Shown here: positions 1-8,527 of the stretch, in pieces
Numbering within the stretch: the first letter of the stretch is position 1
Layout of the letters: each line of letters begins with the position of its first letter
Assembly: GCA_017301995.1 (NCBI GenBank)
Contig: JAFLEH010000007.1
Coordinates: forward strand, 1 to 64,000
Direction: 5' to 3'
DNA: 64,000 bases
Source of the DNA: Verrucomicrobiota bacterium
Lineage (GTDB): Bacteria; Verrucomicrobiota; Verrucomicrobiia; Verrucomicrobiales; Akkermansiaceae
Notes under the pieces: generated by a model
The model's input: the letters and a program-made list of their open reading frames with translations, nothing else
Database searches by the model: none
What the model was told of the DNA's origin: nothing
Position numbers and translations under genes: made by a program

Positions 1-430
1 AACCACCGCCCCCGGCGCGCTCACCCGCAGCTTCACCGTGGACGCCTACCAACCCGGCCTCCACCCCATCCTCGCCCGCGTCCCCGAAACCGGAGAGATC
101 ATCGCAAAGGGGAATGTCAATGCGTTCATTCTGGCAGGTGCCGCCGAAACCGACGACGCCCAGTGCGTCGACTATCTTGCAGGGGGAGGGGTGCGTTTCA
201 GCTTCACCATGGTTGCGGACGCCTTCCCGCCCAATGGCGAGATCCACCTGCGCACCTACTATCAGGGTGCCGTCTTCGGCAACGGCTCGCGCGACCTCAT
301 CCTGCGCGCCTCCGACTTCGATGAGAACGGCATCGCCAACATTTACATGGAATGGGCCGCAGGAGCCGGGTCCCCCCGTACCTGCCACTCTGCTGAGGTG
401 TTCCTTGTTGCGGAACCGGATCCACAGTGA
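1..430 (+). CDS. C-terminal fragment of an unknown protein (5' end outside window)
   Basis: The reading frame is open from base 2 to the TGA at 428-430, so only the last 142 or so residues are present and the real start lies upstream. I do not recognise a family. The visible part looks like a compact beta-rich domain (alternating hydrophobic stretches, an HLRTYYQGAVFG segment) and has two Cys. The stop overlaps a possible GTG start of the next frame (GTGA, 427-430), which suggests the two genes are co-transcribed. Base composition is high-GC, unlike the gene that follows. A GTG at 38 could be read as a start, but the coding-like frame continues above it, so I treat the gene as truncated by the window edge. 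Confidence 0.6.
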   Translation, partial: TTAPGALTRSFTVDAYQPGLHPILARVPETGEIIAKGNVNAFILAGAAETDDAQCVDYLAGGGVRFSFTMVADAFPPNGEIHLRTYYQGAVFGNGSRDLILRASDFDENGIANIYMEWAAGAGSPRTCHSAEVFLVAEPDPQ

Positions 431-468
431 AACGACACAATACACAATCCAAAGCCCACGAACCTAGA

Positions 469-3084
469 ATGAAAACAACATTGCCAATCATCGCCCTTGT
501 GAATCTCTTGTTTGCGGCCACACTTTCATCACTGGCGCAGCAGGTCCCGGAATCAATCAGCGGGAAGGTTCTTGCAAACCTCGAGCCAAAATGCTCCGTG
601 AGGATTGAAGGACCTGAAAGAGTGGCGGTCAACGACGACGATGATATTGATCCTGAGGATGGCAGCCATGATGAGGAGCTTGACTACAAGATAGAACCCG
701 TCCCAGGCGAGAACGAAACCAAGATGATTTCAGTCACCGGCACGATGGCGGAAACTTGCAAGGGAACCGCCACCGTCGAGGTTGAGATCAAGAAAGGCTT
801 GGACAGCAGAATTGAAGGGTTTTGGCCCGGAAGAAAGTCCGTTGTGGACAAGGACGGCAATGTCATCAGCAACGACGGGAATGATACCGACGGGAGGGAG
901 AAACGCAGTGGCAAGAGCCATCCGTACACCTTCGACGTGAGCCCGGGACAAAAAGTGACTGTTCACCTCTGGATCGAAGGAATCAAACACAGCACGGGAA
1001 CCGAACCAGATGTCCTCATCGAAGCCAAGACTTCCTACAACCGCTGCCAAGAGCACGGGAGACTCGGTCCTGAAAAACTGGAAATGCGCGTATATCAGGT
1101 GGATCTCGACATCGACTCTCAGAATCTCCGCGGTGTGGAAATCCCGGCGTGGGGCCTTGACACGGAAGACGACAAGATCGAACATTGCGAAGAAGATACC
1201 CAACCGGGCAAGTATGTCGTGACGGGAGTGAACCAAGACAGTGACGGAGATGGCACGCCGGATTTCGCCGACGGGCTTGGACAGCCGCGGGCGATTGGCA
1301 GCGGGAACTCGGGAACCTGCGGCGATGATGCAAAATTGGTTCCCGTGCGCATCGAGTTGCACGACCCCATCGATCCTCAAAAGGCGACCGTTGTATTTTC
1401 CTATAAGGCAAACATCCCCCGTAACGGTGAAGGGTTCACCAAAACCGGCGCCGGAACACCGCAAGACCCGGTGATCTACAGATTGGCTGGTGCCGGCATG
1501 CGCCTGTGGGCGGTCGATGCGCACAAGCGGTCGGGGAACGATGAAACAGGAAAGAATGTGGCTGCTGACGAACCTGCGCGGAAGTTCATTCCATCAGGAT
1601 CGGAAGTCGCATGGCGGGACCTGTGCGCGGCGGTTAAAGGAGAGAAGCTCTCCGAGGGCAACAATCTTCCCCGGGAACTGGTGATATTCTTGGAGTACGT
1701 CGAGGATTACGACACCCTGGCGGGTAATGCTACGCTAGCCGGTACTCGAGAGGCGATTTCCATTACAGAGAAGGCGGAGTCCAAAGAAGTCGCAAAGGAT
1801 CCCGTTCACGTTAGCCTTGTGGCAATGGAGGTTCAGTATGTGACATCAAAATGGGGCCACGACGACTTCGGGGACGAGATTCAGATCCCGGAGAGCGCGA
1901 GGAGTCCGCTCGGGCTTCCGAAATCTAATGAAATGATTGAAGAAACCCAGATCATGGGAAATAGCGACGGGAGAGAGAAGCACCGTATTGCTCACAGCCA
2001 GATCATGGTACGGCTGGTTGGCGGCAAAGGTATGGCCGGCAAGCGGCTGACATGGGGGATGAAACCTTGGGGGGTTCTGGAAGGGTCCGCGCACAGGGGC
2101 GACTGGGAAAGAAGTTTGGTTCCCGAACATAGAAATCGGTTTGAGCAGTCGACGATCTTTGGTACCCACGACTTCAGACTGCGTGGCCAAACTGGTGCGG
2201 ATACCGCAATTGTCGCCGAGGGCGCAAACGCACATTCCGCCGCAAGGGCCAATGTCCCGCCCTTCGGATGGAATCACGCTGACATCAAGATTGGGATTGA
2301 AGGCGTCGTCCCCCAATCCTTCATGGTTCGCTTCGTGGTTCCGGCGGTCGTCGTGGTTGACGCTGGACATGGCGGGGACAATGATATCAATGCGGGGGTG
2401 TATATGAATGGATGGGAGCGTGGCAACTCTACTGCAAACAATGCAAAAAGCGGATGGTATAGCGAATCCGACAAGAAGCCGAAGAAGCCGGCCTATCCGG
2501 AGGCCACAGGCATACTCGAGAAGAATCTTACACCACTATATGCAAGTGAACTGACGGCTCAGCTACAGGCATTGCATGCGGACGAGAATCTGCCGCTGAG
2601 GAGTTATCAAACCAGAATAGGCGACAATAATATGGGAGGGTATGAGCGAGCGCGTGTTGCGAGAGACAGGAGTGCGGACATTCTCCTCTCGCTGCATTTC
2701 AATTCACACTCTACCCTTGGTCCGCGAGGGTCACTGGTGACGTCGCGGAAAGGTAATAATCTAAATCTTGACGAAGACGAGGCATTCGAGGCTAGGTTGG
2801 TTCCTCCAGTCAACGCCGCAATTCTAGCGATCGATCCCACTCCAAGGCTTAACCAGTCGCCTCATCTTGCAGATAATGCCGTTACAAGCGACGTTCGTGG
2901 ATTTTACCACGATGCCAACTATCACCCGATTCGATCTACCCTCCTTGAGGTGGAGTTCATTCACAACCAAGGCGGAGATACCTTAATCAACGGGCCAAAT
3001 AGGGACTGCGTCAAGAGTGCTTCGATGAGGGCCGCCGCTCAGGCTATTCTCGCCGAGCTTCGGGAATTTGTTGTGATAAATTGA
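469..3084 (+). CDS. Large secreted zinc-dependent N-acetylmuramoyl-L-alanine amidase (Amidase_3 type)
   Basis: The last ~245 residues form an Amidase_3 domain, which cleaves the amide between MurNAc and the stem peptide of peptidoglycan. The family's signature residues are visible: VVVDAGHGG with the zinc His at ~634, a Glu ligand in ILEKNL at ~684, the second His in LSLHFNSH at ~743, and the catalytic Glu in LLEVEF at ~827. I chose the ATG at 469 because it gives a clean signal peptide (MKTTLPIIALVNLLF...SSLAQQ); the frame is also open to a GTG at 427 that overlaps the previous stop. The ~600 residues before the enzyme domain are unrecognised, except for a DSDGDGTPDF calcium-binding-like repeat at ~256. 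At 871 residues it is much longer than typical AmiA/CwlM-type enzymes. GC is clearly lower than in the core genes, which suggests accessory DNA. Confidence 0.75.
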   Translation: MKTTLPIIALVNLLFAATLSSLAQQVPESISGKVLANLEPKCSVRIEGPERVAVNDDDDIDPEDGSHDEELDYKIEPVPGENETKMISVTGTMAETCKGTATVEVEIKKGLDSRIEGFWPGRKSVVDKDGNVISNDGNDTDGREKRSGKSHPYTFDVSPGQKVTVHLWIEGIKHSTGTEPDVLIEAKTSYNRCQEHGRLGPEKLEMRVYQVDLDIDSQNLRGVEIPAWGLDTEDDKIEHCEEDTQPGKYVVTGVNQDSDGDGTPDFADGLGQPRAIGSGNSGTCGDDAKLVPVRIELHDPIDPQKATVVFSYKANIPRNGEGFTKTGAGTPQDPVIYRLAGAGMRLWAVDAHKRSGNDETGKNVAADEPARKFIPSGSEVAWRDLCAAVKGEKLSEGNNLPRELVIFLEYVEDYDTLAGNATLAGTREAISITEKAESKEVAKDPVHVSLVAMEVQYVTSKWGHDDFGDEIQIPESARSPLGLPKSNEMIEETQIMGNSDGREKHRIAHSQIMVRLVGGKGMAGKRLTWGMKPWGVLEGSAHRGDWERSLVPEHRNRFEQSTIFGTHDFRLRGQTGADTAIVAEGANAHSAARANVPPFGWNHADIKIGIEGVVPQSFMVRFVVPAVVVVDAGHGGDNDINAGVYMNGWERGNSTANNAKSGWYSESDKKPKKPAYPEATGILEKNLTPLYASELTAQLQALHADENLPLRSYQTRIGDNNMGGYERARVARDRSADILLSLHFNSHSTLGPRGSLVTSRKGNNLNLDEDEAFEARLVPPVNAAILAIDPTPRLNQSPHLADNAVTSDVRGFYHDANYHPIRSTLLEVEFIHNQGGDTLINGPNRDCVKSASMRAAAQAILAELREFVVIN

Positions 3085-3127
3085 TGGCAATGATCTACCA
3101 AAACTAATAACGATAGAAATAGAGACA

Positions 3128-3919
3128 ATGAATGCAATACGAGTCCAAAGTCGGCTTCGAGTCATGGAGATGCTGACCGCTGCCGTGATGATGTTTGCCG
3201 CAAATTCTCCTGTCAAGGGCGACGAAAGTGCCGGTGATCCTGATCCGTTCCCCCCGACCAAGTATCCGGTTGTGGTGTTTTCTACCGACAAGGCGTTTCG
3301 ACTTGAGAAGCTCGTTGGAGAACCACCTGTTGCGGTTGGGGATGATTACTCATGCGAAGCGGATCGCGCCTCAAAACTCATAAAAGTCAAGGACAAGGCA
3401 GGTGCTGATGTTTACGAGATTCCAATTCCGGATCTAGCCACGTTGAATCAGAATCTCGTCAGAGAAAGCGTTCCGGAAGCGTTTCAAGGAGTCACTGTGA
3501 CCCGTTCTGGAAATCTGGTTTTTTGCTATTACGAGAGCAATGAATTCTATTACTCTCGTGTCGCGCAAAGCTTCACATACATGCCAGGTTATGTGAAAGA
3601 CGGAGAAAAGATCTTCCAATGCGGCAATTGGGCCGAGTTTGCGGAGGATTTGTTCTTGACCCCTATATCGACCCGCTTTGAGGTGGAAAAAGGCGTTGCC
3701 GTATACAACGCGAAAACAAACAAGGTATACAAATTGCAGGTTCCTGCAATTTTGGATAATTTGGTCGATGAATGGCTTAGCCTAAGGCCGCATGATTCTT
3801 CTCAAGGCCTTGTTCATGCCGTAAAGTACGAGAAGTCCGAGTATGGCCGTGATTTGGATGAAGAAATGACGGGGGACATCGGCTATCACAAGATCGTGGG
3901 GGAAGCGCCTGCCCCTTGA
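3128..3919 (+). CDS. Hypothetical secreted protein
   Basis: This 263-residue protein has no family I recognise. The N-terminus contains a hydrophobic stretch (MLTAAVMMFAANSPVKG), consistent with a signal peptide. An internal ATG at 3164 (MEMLTAAV...) would make that peptide more standard and is a plausible alternative start. The mature part is rich in Tyr, Asp and Lys, with few Cys and no catalytic motif that I can identify. It lies 43 bp after the amidase gene, has the same lower GC, and its TGA overlaps a TTG (3916-3919) in the next frame. The three genes are therefore probably one transcript. A partner or inhibitor of the neighbouring amidase is possible but is only inference from position. 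Confidence 0.55.
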   Translation: MNAIRVQSRLRVMEMLTAAVMMFAANSPVKGDESAGDPDPFPPTKYPVVVFSTDKAFRLEKLVGEPPVAVGDDYSCEADRASKLIKVKDKAGADVYEIPIPDLATLNQNLVRESVPEAFQGVTVTRSGNLVFCYYESNEFYYSRVAQSFTYMPGYVKDGEKIFQCGNWAEFAEDLFLTPISTRFEVEKGVAVYNAKTNKVYKLQVPAILDNLVDEWLSLRPHDSSQGLVHAVKYEKSEYGRDLDEEMTGDIGYHKIVGEAPAP

Positions 3920-3945
3920 TTTTGGGAATGCCAAGTGGCGCAATT

Positions 3946-5208
3946 ATGTCAATCAATCATCGGGCGCGAGTAAAAGCGTGGACTTTCCTGGTCCTCGTCA
4001 GTACCACATTGGCAGGGATACTGTTGTTTGGATTGTGGAATGTGAAAGTTGTCCCGTTTGACGAACTGGGCGGCCTCCAATTTGGCCGTTCGGCACAGGA
4101 TGACGGGCGCAACTCACCTCGCAGGGAATTGATCAATGCGGTTGCATCTGACACTTCCAGACAATCTAGAGACTCCCATAGTTTTGCCATGAGCGCCCTC
4201 GTGGCCCGAGCCGACACGAACGAACAACTCACCCCCGCCGACATCCAATCCCTCCTCGCCTTCATCTCCGCCCCGAAGCCGGGGGAGCTAACGGATGGCG
4301 AATGGGAGGAGAGGGTGAACGTGGTACTTAACCTGCTTCGCAGGCAGACAGAAGACGTTGAGACAGAAGACAGAAGACGGGAAGGCGCTGGGACGAAGAC
4401 GCAAGACTTCAAGACCCAAGACGCAAGAGAAGATAGGGCTGGTTCATTGGCTTCTTCATTGGCTGACGACGGTCATAGACCGCCGCTACAAGGCGTTCCC
4501 GGCCTCACGGAGGTGCTGTTGGAGATGGCGGAGAGGAACGGGAGCAAGGTGCTGCGGTTGTATGCGATGCAGCATTTGTCGCTGTGGTTCGGGAAGGAGC
4601 GGGATCCGGCGAAGCGGCGGGCGATGGTGGGGTTGCTGGAAAAGCTGGCGACGACGCCGGGGGATGAGACGGCGGGGTGCGCGGTGTTGATGTTGGCCGA
4701 CGTTCGTCGGCAGACACAAGACGGCAAGACACAAGACGCAAGAGAAGAAGGGGCTGGTTCATTGGCGGGGTCATTGTCTGGCGCTGGCCACGGCGTTACC
4801 GCCGCGGCTACGGAGAATCCCTCCGCGACCCCCTCCGCGACCTCCGCGTCTTTGCGTTTCGTTTCAGCCGACGACGGCATCGACTGGGTGCGGGTGGATG
4901 GGGTTCTTGAAACCACGAGCCGCAGGCTGGTGGGGGAGGCGGGTGCCGGGGTGGATGTGCGGATCAGCGCGGTCCATGCCTGCGTGGACCGCAAGGACGC
5001 GGGCGCGCTGCCGGACCTGCGCAAGGTCGCCGCGGACCCCTTGCTGGTTTCCACCCTGCGCAAGGCCGCCATCCACGCCATCGGCCAGTTAGGCACGGCC
5101 GAGGACATGGCGTTGCTGGACTCCCTGCCACAGGACGACCCGAATCTCTCCCAAGCCCTGACCCCCGCCAAGGCCGCTCTCGCAACCCGAAAGAAGGAAG
5201 CAAGGTGA
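3946..5208 (+). CDS. Membrane-anchored HEAT-repeat-like protein with in-frame repeat DNA
   Basis: I chose the ATG at 3946 because one transmembrane segment follows it directly (AWTFLVLVSTTLAGILLFGLW); TTG 3916 and ATG 3928 are in the same frame. The C-terminal ~200 residues look like alpha-helical HEAT/PBS-lyase-type repeats (for example LRLYAMQHLSLWF and KAAIHAIGQLGTAEDMALL), which usually act as protein-binding scaffolds. Two stretches are odd: about 4345-4480 and 4709-4800 encode near-identical low-complexity segments (KTQDFKTQDAREDRAGSLAS and KTQDGKTQDAREEGAGSLAG). They interrupt the helical region and look like intergenic repeat DNA captured in frame. The first ~250 bp have lower GC than the rest, so the gene may be a composite. 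No enzymatic function can be assigned. Confidence 0.6.
   Translation: MSINHRARVKAWTFLVLVSTTLAGILLFGLWNVKVVPFDELGGLQFGRSAQDDGRNSPRRELINAVASDTSRQSRDSHSFAMSALVARADTNEQLTPADIQSLLAFISAPKPGELTDGEWEERVNVVLNLLRRQTEDVETEDRRREGAGTKTQDFKTQDAREDRAGSLASSLADDGHRPPLQGVPGLTEVLLEMAERNGSKVLRLYAMQHLSLWFGKERDPAKRRAMVGLLEKLATTPGDETAGCAVLMLADVRRQTQDGKTQDAREEGAGSLAGSLSGAGHGVTAAATENPSATPSATSASLRFVSADDGIDWVRVDGVLETTSRRLVGEAGAGVDVRISAVHACVDRKDAGALPDLRKVAADPLLVSTLRKAAIHAIGQLGTAEDMALLDSLPQDDPNLSQALTPAKAALATRKKEAR
4345..4800 (+). repeat. Two in-frame copies of an AAGAC/CAAGACGCAAGAG repeat inside a gene
   Basis: Bases ~4345-4475 and ~4709-4785 share runs built from (A/C)AAGAC units, followed by CAAGACGCAAGAGAAG and GGCTGGTTCATTGGC. 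The second copy runs on into a CCTCCGCGACC-type stretch up to ~4850. The unit spacing (about 8-10 nt) resembles the quasi-periodic repeats between other genes in this window. Both copies keep the frame open, and both encode hydrophilic, Gln/Asp/Arg-rich peptide. Confidence 0.6.
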
Positions 5209-5348
5209 TGAGTCAACCCTCAACCGCGAACGCTTCGCGATCATCGACGCCAAGACGGAGAAGACGATCGATCAGGGTTAGAACGCCGGGGGTTCGGGTG
5301 CCCAGGGGGGATTTCAGATCCGAGATTTGAGATCCCAGCCTTCCCGCC
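5209..5348. other. Intergenic region with a short GAGATTTGAGATCC-type repeat
   Basis: These 140 bp separate convergent genes. Near 5320-5337 there is a tandem of near-identical units (CAGATCCGAGATTTGAGATCCC) of about 8-9 nt each. The same style recurs at 35064-35099 between gspE and gspF. No transcription terminator with a T-run is obvious. Confidence 0.4.
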
Positions 5349-5801
5349 TCACTCGCTTTCCTCGCCTTGTTTGCGCATCATTTCGAGCGTTTGGGACATG
5401 TCTTCCAGCCGGTCCCAGAGTTCGCGGACGACGTAGAGGGGCGCGCCGTTTCTAACTGACAGAGCGATGCAATCGGACGGACGGGCGTCGAGTTCCACGA
5501 TCTTGCGCTCCATGATTTCGTTCTGCGCCTCGATGATCAGCCGGGCGAAGTAGATTTCCTTTTCCATCCGGACGATCACCGCGCGGGCGACCTTGCCGCC
5601 GAACGCCTCGAGCGCGCTTTGGAACAAATCGTGGGTCAGCGGACGCGGCGGCGCCTGGCCGCTCAGCACCGTGTTGATCGACACGCCGACCGCCGGATCG
5701 ATGTAGAACACGATCACCTTCGATCCATCGCCCAAAAAAACCGCACACCCGGCCTGGGTGGGCATGAGCGCGACGGGTTCCACTCTAACTAGATCGGGCA
5801 T
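5349..5801 (-). CDS. Bifunctional nuclease (DUF151/BFN) family protein
   Basis: This 150-residue protein matches the BFN/DUF151 family. It has the family's N-terminal PTQAGCAVFLGD stretch, a central LTHDLFQSALEAFGGKVARAVI block, and ARPSDCIALSVRNGAPLYV near residue 110. Family members have been described as nucleases in plants and as stress or envelope-linked proteins in bacteria; the biochemical role in this lineage is not settled. I chose the ATG at 5799-5801 (MPDLVRVEPVAL) over a longer frame up to 5894, because the extra N-terminus is Pro/Arg-rich and not conserved-looking. It lies 38 bp downstream of the gamma-carbonic-anhydrase-like gene on the same strand, so the two are probably co-transcribed. 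The C-terminal ~20 residues may form a short coiled coil. Confidence 0.8.
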   Translation of the reverse strand: MPDLVRVEPVALMPTQAGCAVFLGDGSKVIVFYIDPAVGVSINTVLSGQAPPRPLTHDLFQSALEAFGGKVARAVIVRMEKEIYFARLIIEAQNEIMERKIVELDARPSDCIALSVRNGAPLYVVRELWDRLEDMSQTLEMMRKQGEESE

Positions 5802-5839
5802 GGCGGGGAGAATATCGGGTTGGGAAACGGAAGGGCGGA

Positions 5840-6355
5840 TCAGACGCCGCGGGCGAGGTATTTGCGGGAGCCGCCGACATATTTGATCGCCCAATTCTTG
5901 ATTTTCGCCTGTTCGTCGAGCGGCAGGGTGCGCACGACCTTGGCGGGGGAGCCAAGCACCAGCGAACCGGGCGGAATCACGGTGCCGCCGGTGACAAGCG
6001 CGCCCGCGCCGATGATCGAGCGTTCGCCGATCACCGCGCCGTCGAGGATGATCGCGCCCATGCCGACGAGCACCTCGTCTTTCACGGTGCAGGCGTGGAG
6101 GATCGCGGAGTGGCCCACGGTGACCATTTCACCGACGTAGCAGCCGTAGTTGTCGGCCAGATGGACCACCGCGTTGTCCTGGATGTTGGATTTCGGGCCG
6201 ATGACGATTTCGTTGATGTCGCCGCGCAGGGTGGCTTGGTACCAGATGCTGCATTCCTCGTGGATCGTCACGCGCCCGATCACGTCCGCGCTGGCGGCGA
6301 TGAAGGCGGACTCGTGGATCGAAGGGACAAAATTTTCAAAGGTCTCGATGGCCAT
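5840..6355 (-). CDS. Gamma-carbonic-anhydrase-like hexapeptide-repeat protein (YrdA/PaaY type)
   Basis: The 171-residue sequence is a left-handed beta-helix of hexapeptide repeats (for example CSIWYQATLRGD and VGMGAIILDGAVIGERSIIG). It has the three zinc-binding His typical of gamma-class carbonic anhydrase relatives: one in DNAVVHLAD and two in VGHSAILHAC. The proteins form trimers with the metal at subunit interfaces. Many members of this subgroup have little measurable carbonic anhydrase activity, so the reaction is uncertain. Length and repeat count fit the family. The ATG at 6353-6355 is the natural start (MAIETFENFVPSIHESAF). It is the upstream gene of a likely two-gene unit with the BFN-family gene. 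Confidence 0.85.
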   Translation of the reverse strand: MAIETFENFVPSIHESAFIAASADVIGRVTIHEECSIWYQATLRGDINEIVIGPKSNIQDNAVVHLADNYGCYVGEMVTVGHSAILHACTVKDEVLVGMGAIILDGAVIGERSIIGAGALVTGGTVIPPGSLVLGSPAKVVRTLPLDEQAKIKNWAIKYVGGSRKYLARGV

Positions 6356-6502
6356 GCGCGACGCTAGCCGCGGGCGGGGATCAATGCAAGCCCGGCCTCG
6401 ATTTTCCGGGGATTGGGGGAACCTTGTCAGCGGTCCCTCGCTCTCCGAGGCGCAGGGCGGACAATCATGCGAAGGCTGGCCGAAGCCCGATGTTACCCGT
6501 CC

Positions 6503-7288
6503 CTATTCGTTACCCTTGACGGTGATGGTGCGGCCTTCGAGCCATGTTTGGAGGAGTTTCGGGTGCGCGGTTAGATTGCCGAACATCCGCCAGTTCGAGC
6601 GTTGGAGGACGCCGGCATCGGCGGGGCCTTCATCGACCACCCGCCAGGGCCGGGTGCCGGACGAATGGATGAAGCGGAAACCCTCGCGGGTGACGACGAG
6701 AAACGCCACGTGCGAATCGAGGCCGATCACGTAAACGCCGGGTTCGCGTTTGGCGATGGCGGAGGTGAACTCGGCGTAGGGCTTGCCTACCATGAGGACG
6801 CATGCGTCGCGGGGCAGAAACGACTGGAGGATATTGCCGGATGCCTGGCGGGCCAGGGTGTAGCGGTCCACCTTGAAGCCCGCGTCCTTGAGCACGGTGG
6901 CCACGAAGTAGCCGCAGGCGATTTTGCCCGCGCCGGGTTCGGCGGCGGTGCCGTTGAAATCCCACGGTGTGCCGAGCCAGCAGCGCATCATGGCGGGCAG
7001 GGTGGTTTCCAGCGATTGGCGGGCCTGTTGGAGAATCGCCTCACGTGCCGCGGGGGTGGCGGCGGATTGGTATTGGCGCGAAAGGTAGGCGCGCTTGGCC
7101 TCGAGGTCGCGCTTGAGCGCGCGGTAGGTTGTGGGGTCGGGTTTCGGTTCGACGATGCCGGCCGGGATGATTTTCGGAAAGCGGCTGGACAGCCAGGCGA
7201 GCGCGGGCGCACGCCAGAACCAGGCCGCCCCAACACCCGCGGCGACCGCCAACAACACTCCGAGCACCAGCCAACGGCGTTTGCGCAT
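6503..7288 (-). CDS. Putative NlpC/P60-like cysteine hydrolase, membrane anchored
   Basis: I chose the ATG at 7286-7288 because it begins MRKRRWLVLGVLLAVAAGVGA, a signal anchor; the frame extends further upstream but without coding character. Residues ~120-150 (LGTPWDFNG...GKIACGYFVATVLKDAG) resemble the NlpC/P60 active-site block around the catalytic Cys. A later SHVAFLVV supplies the expected His. These enzymes cut peptide bonds in the peptidoglycan stem or related gamma-D-Glu links. The usual DCSGF is replaced by ACGYF, so this is a divergent member and the substrate is unknown. It stands alone between two operons, with the sugar-dehydrogenase gene ending 70 bp upstream on the same strand. 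Confidence 0.55.
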   Translation of the reverse strand: MRKRRWLVLGVLLAVAAGVGAAWFWRAPALAWLSSRFPKIIPAGIVEPKPDPTTYRALKRDLEAKRAYLSRQYQSAATPAAREAILQQARQSLETTLPAMMRCWLGTPWDFNGTAAEPGAGKIACGYFVATVLKDAGFKVDRYTLARQASGNILQSFLPRDACVLMVGKPYAEFTSAIAKREPGVYVIGLDSHVAFLVVTREGFRFIHSSGTRPWRVVDEGPADAGVLQRSNWRMFGNLTAHPKLLQTWLEGRTITVKGNE

Positions 7289-7358
7289 GGAGGTGGTTAG
7301 CAAAACGGTCCTGTTCACGCAAGCCCGGAACCGGATTGGCCCGGTTGGCAAATCCGAC

Positions 7359-8507
7359 TCACGCCTGTTTCACGTCCACCCATTGTTTGGTGCGGGCGGC
7401 TTCGAGGACGGCGTCGCAGACGTATTGGGTGCCTAGCGCGTGGCGGAAATCCGGGTAGCGTTTTTCCGCGGCCGGATCGTCGAGGGATTTGAGGAACTCC
7501 GCCAGGCCGTGGACGAACGAATGCTCGTAGCCCAGGCAGAGGCCGGGTACCCACCAGTTGCCGGCGTAGGGATGATCTCCATCCGAACAATGGATGCTGC
7601 TCCATCCGCGGCGGTCGCCGGGGACACCGTGGTCGAAATACGAGAGCCGGTTCATGTCGTGGAGATCCCAGGCCAGCGACTTTTTCTCGCCGTTGATCTC
7701 GAAGGTGTAGAGCGCCTTGTGGCCGCGGGCGTAGCGGGTGGATTCGAAGATCGCGAGCGAACCATTGGCGAAGCGGGCGAGAAAAGCGCAGGCGTCGTCG
7801 ATGGTGACCGCCTGTTTTTGTCCGGTTAGGTTGTGGACCCGTTCCTTGATGAAGGTTTCGGTCATCGCGCTCACCGAAACGATGTCGCCGTTGAGCCAGC
7901 GCGCGGTGTCGATGCAGTGGGCTAACAAATCCCCGGTCACGCCGGAGCCGGCGGCCGCCGCGTCGAGGCGCCACAGGCCGGCGCCGCCCTGCGGGAGGTC
8001 GGCGGAAATCGTCCAGTCCTGGAGGAAATTCGCACGATAGTGGAACACGCGGCCGAGTTCGCCGGCGGCGACGATGTTCTTGGCGAGCGTGACGGCGGGA
8101 AGGAACCGGTAGTTGTACCACACCAAGTTCGGCAGGCCGGCCTTTTCGACGGCGGCGACCATCTCCTCGCCCTGCGCGCCGTTGAGGGCGAGCGGTTTCT
8201 CGCAGAGGATCATCTTGCCGTTGGCGATGCAGGCCAACGCGATCTCGGCGTGCGAGTCGTTAGGGGTGCAGATGTCGATGGCATCGATGTCATTGCGTTC
8301 GACCAGCTTGCGCCAGTCGGTCTCATAGGACGCGTAGCCCCATTTTTTGGCGAAGGCTCTGACCTTCTCCTCGTCGCGGCCGCAGACCGCCTGGCGGAGC
8401 GGGACGTGGCTGGAGTCGAAGAAATGGGAAACCTGGGAGTAGGCGTTCGAGTGGGTTCGGCCCATGAAGCCATAGCCGATGAGCCCGATGCGGAGGGGTG
8501 TTTTCAT
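7359..8507 (-). CDS. Gfo/Idh/MocA-family NAD(P)-dependent sugar dehydrogenase
   Basis: The N-terminal Rossmann fold is clear: [13 protein letters not shown] at residues 8-20, and the CEKPL motif near residue 100, whose Lys is the conserved catalytic residue of the family. The C-terminal alpha/beta domain carries [14 protein letters not shown], close to the His/Asp region of inositol-2-dehydrogenase-like enzymes. It is expected to oxidise a hydroxyl of a cyclic polyol or sugar with NAD(P)+ in the cytoplasm. It is the last gene of a minus-strand operon that also contains a TIM-barrel epimerase, a PMI-like cupin and a mutarotase-like protein, so it probably serves one sugar pathway with them. 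The exact substrate cannot be read from the sequence. Confidence 0.85.
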   Translation of the reverse strand: MKTPLRIGLIGYGFMGRTHSNAYSQVSHFFDSSHVPLRQAVCGRDEEKVRAFAKKWGYASYETDWRKLVERNDIDAIDICTPNDSHAEIALACIANGKMILCEKPLALNGAQGEEMVAAVEKAGLPNLVWYNYRFLPAVTLAKNIVAAGELGRVFHYRANFLQDWTISADLPQGGAGLWRLDAAAAGSGVTGDLLAHCIDTARWLNGDIVSVSAMTETFIKERVHNLTGQKQAVTIDDACAFLARFANGSLAIFESTRYARGHKALYTFEINGEKKSLAWDLHDMNRLSYFDHGVPGDRRGWSSIHCSDGDHPYAGNWWVPGLCLGYEHSFVHGLAEFLKSLDDPAAEKRYPDFRHALGTQYVCDAVLEAARTKQWVDVKQA

Positions 8508-8527
8508 GGTTGGAAGCGGATTGAATG

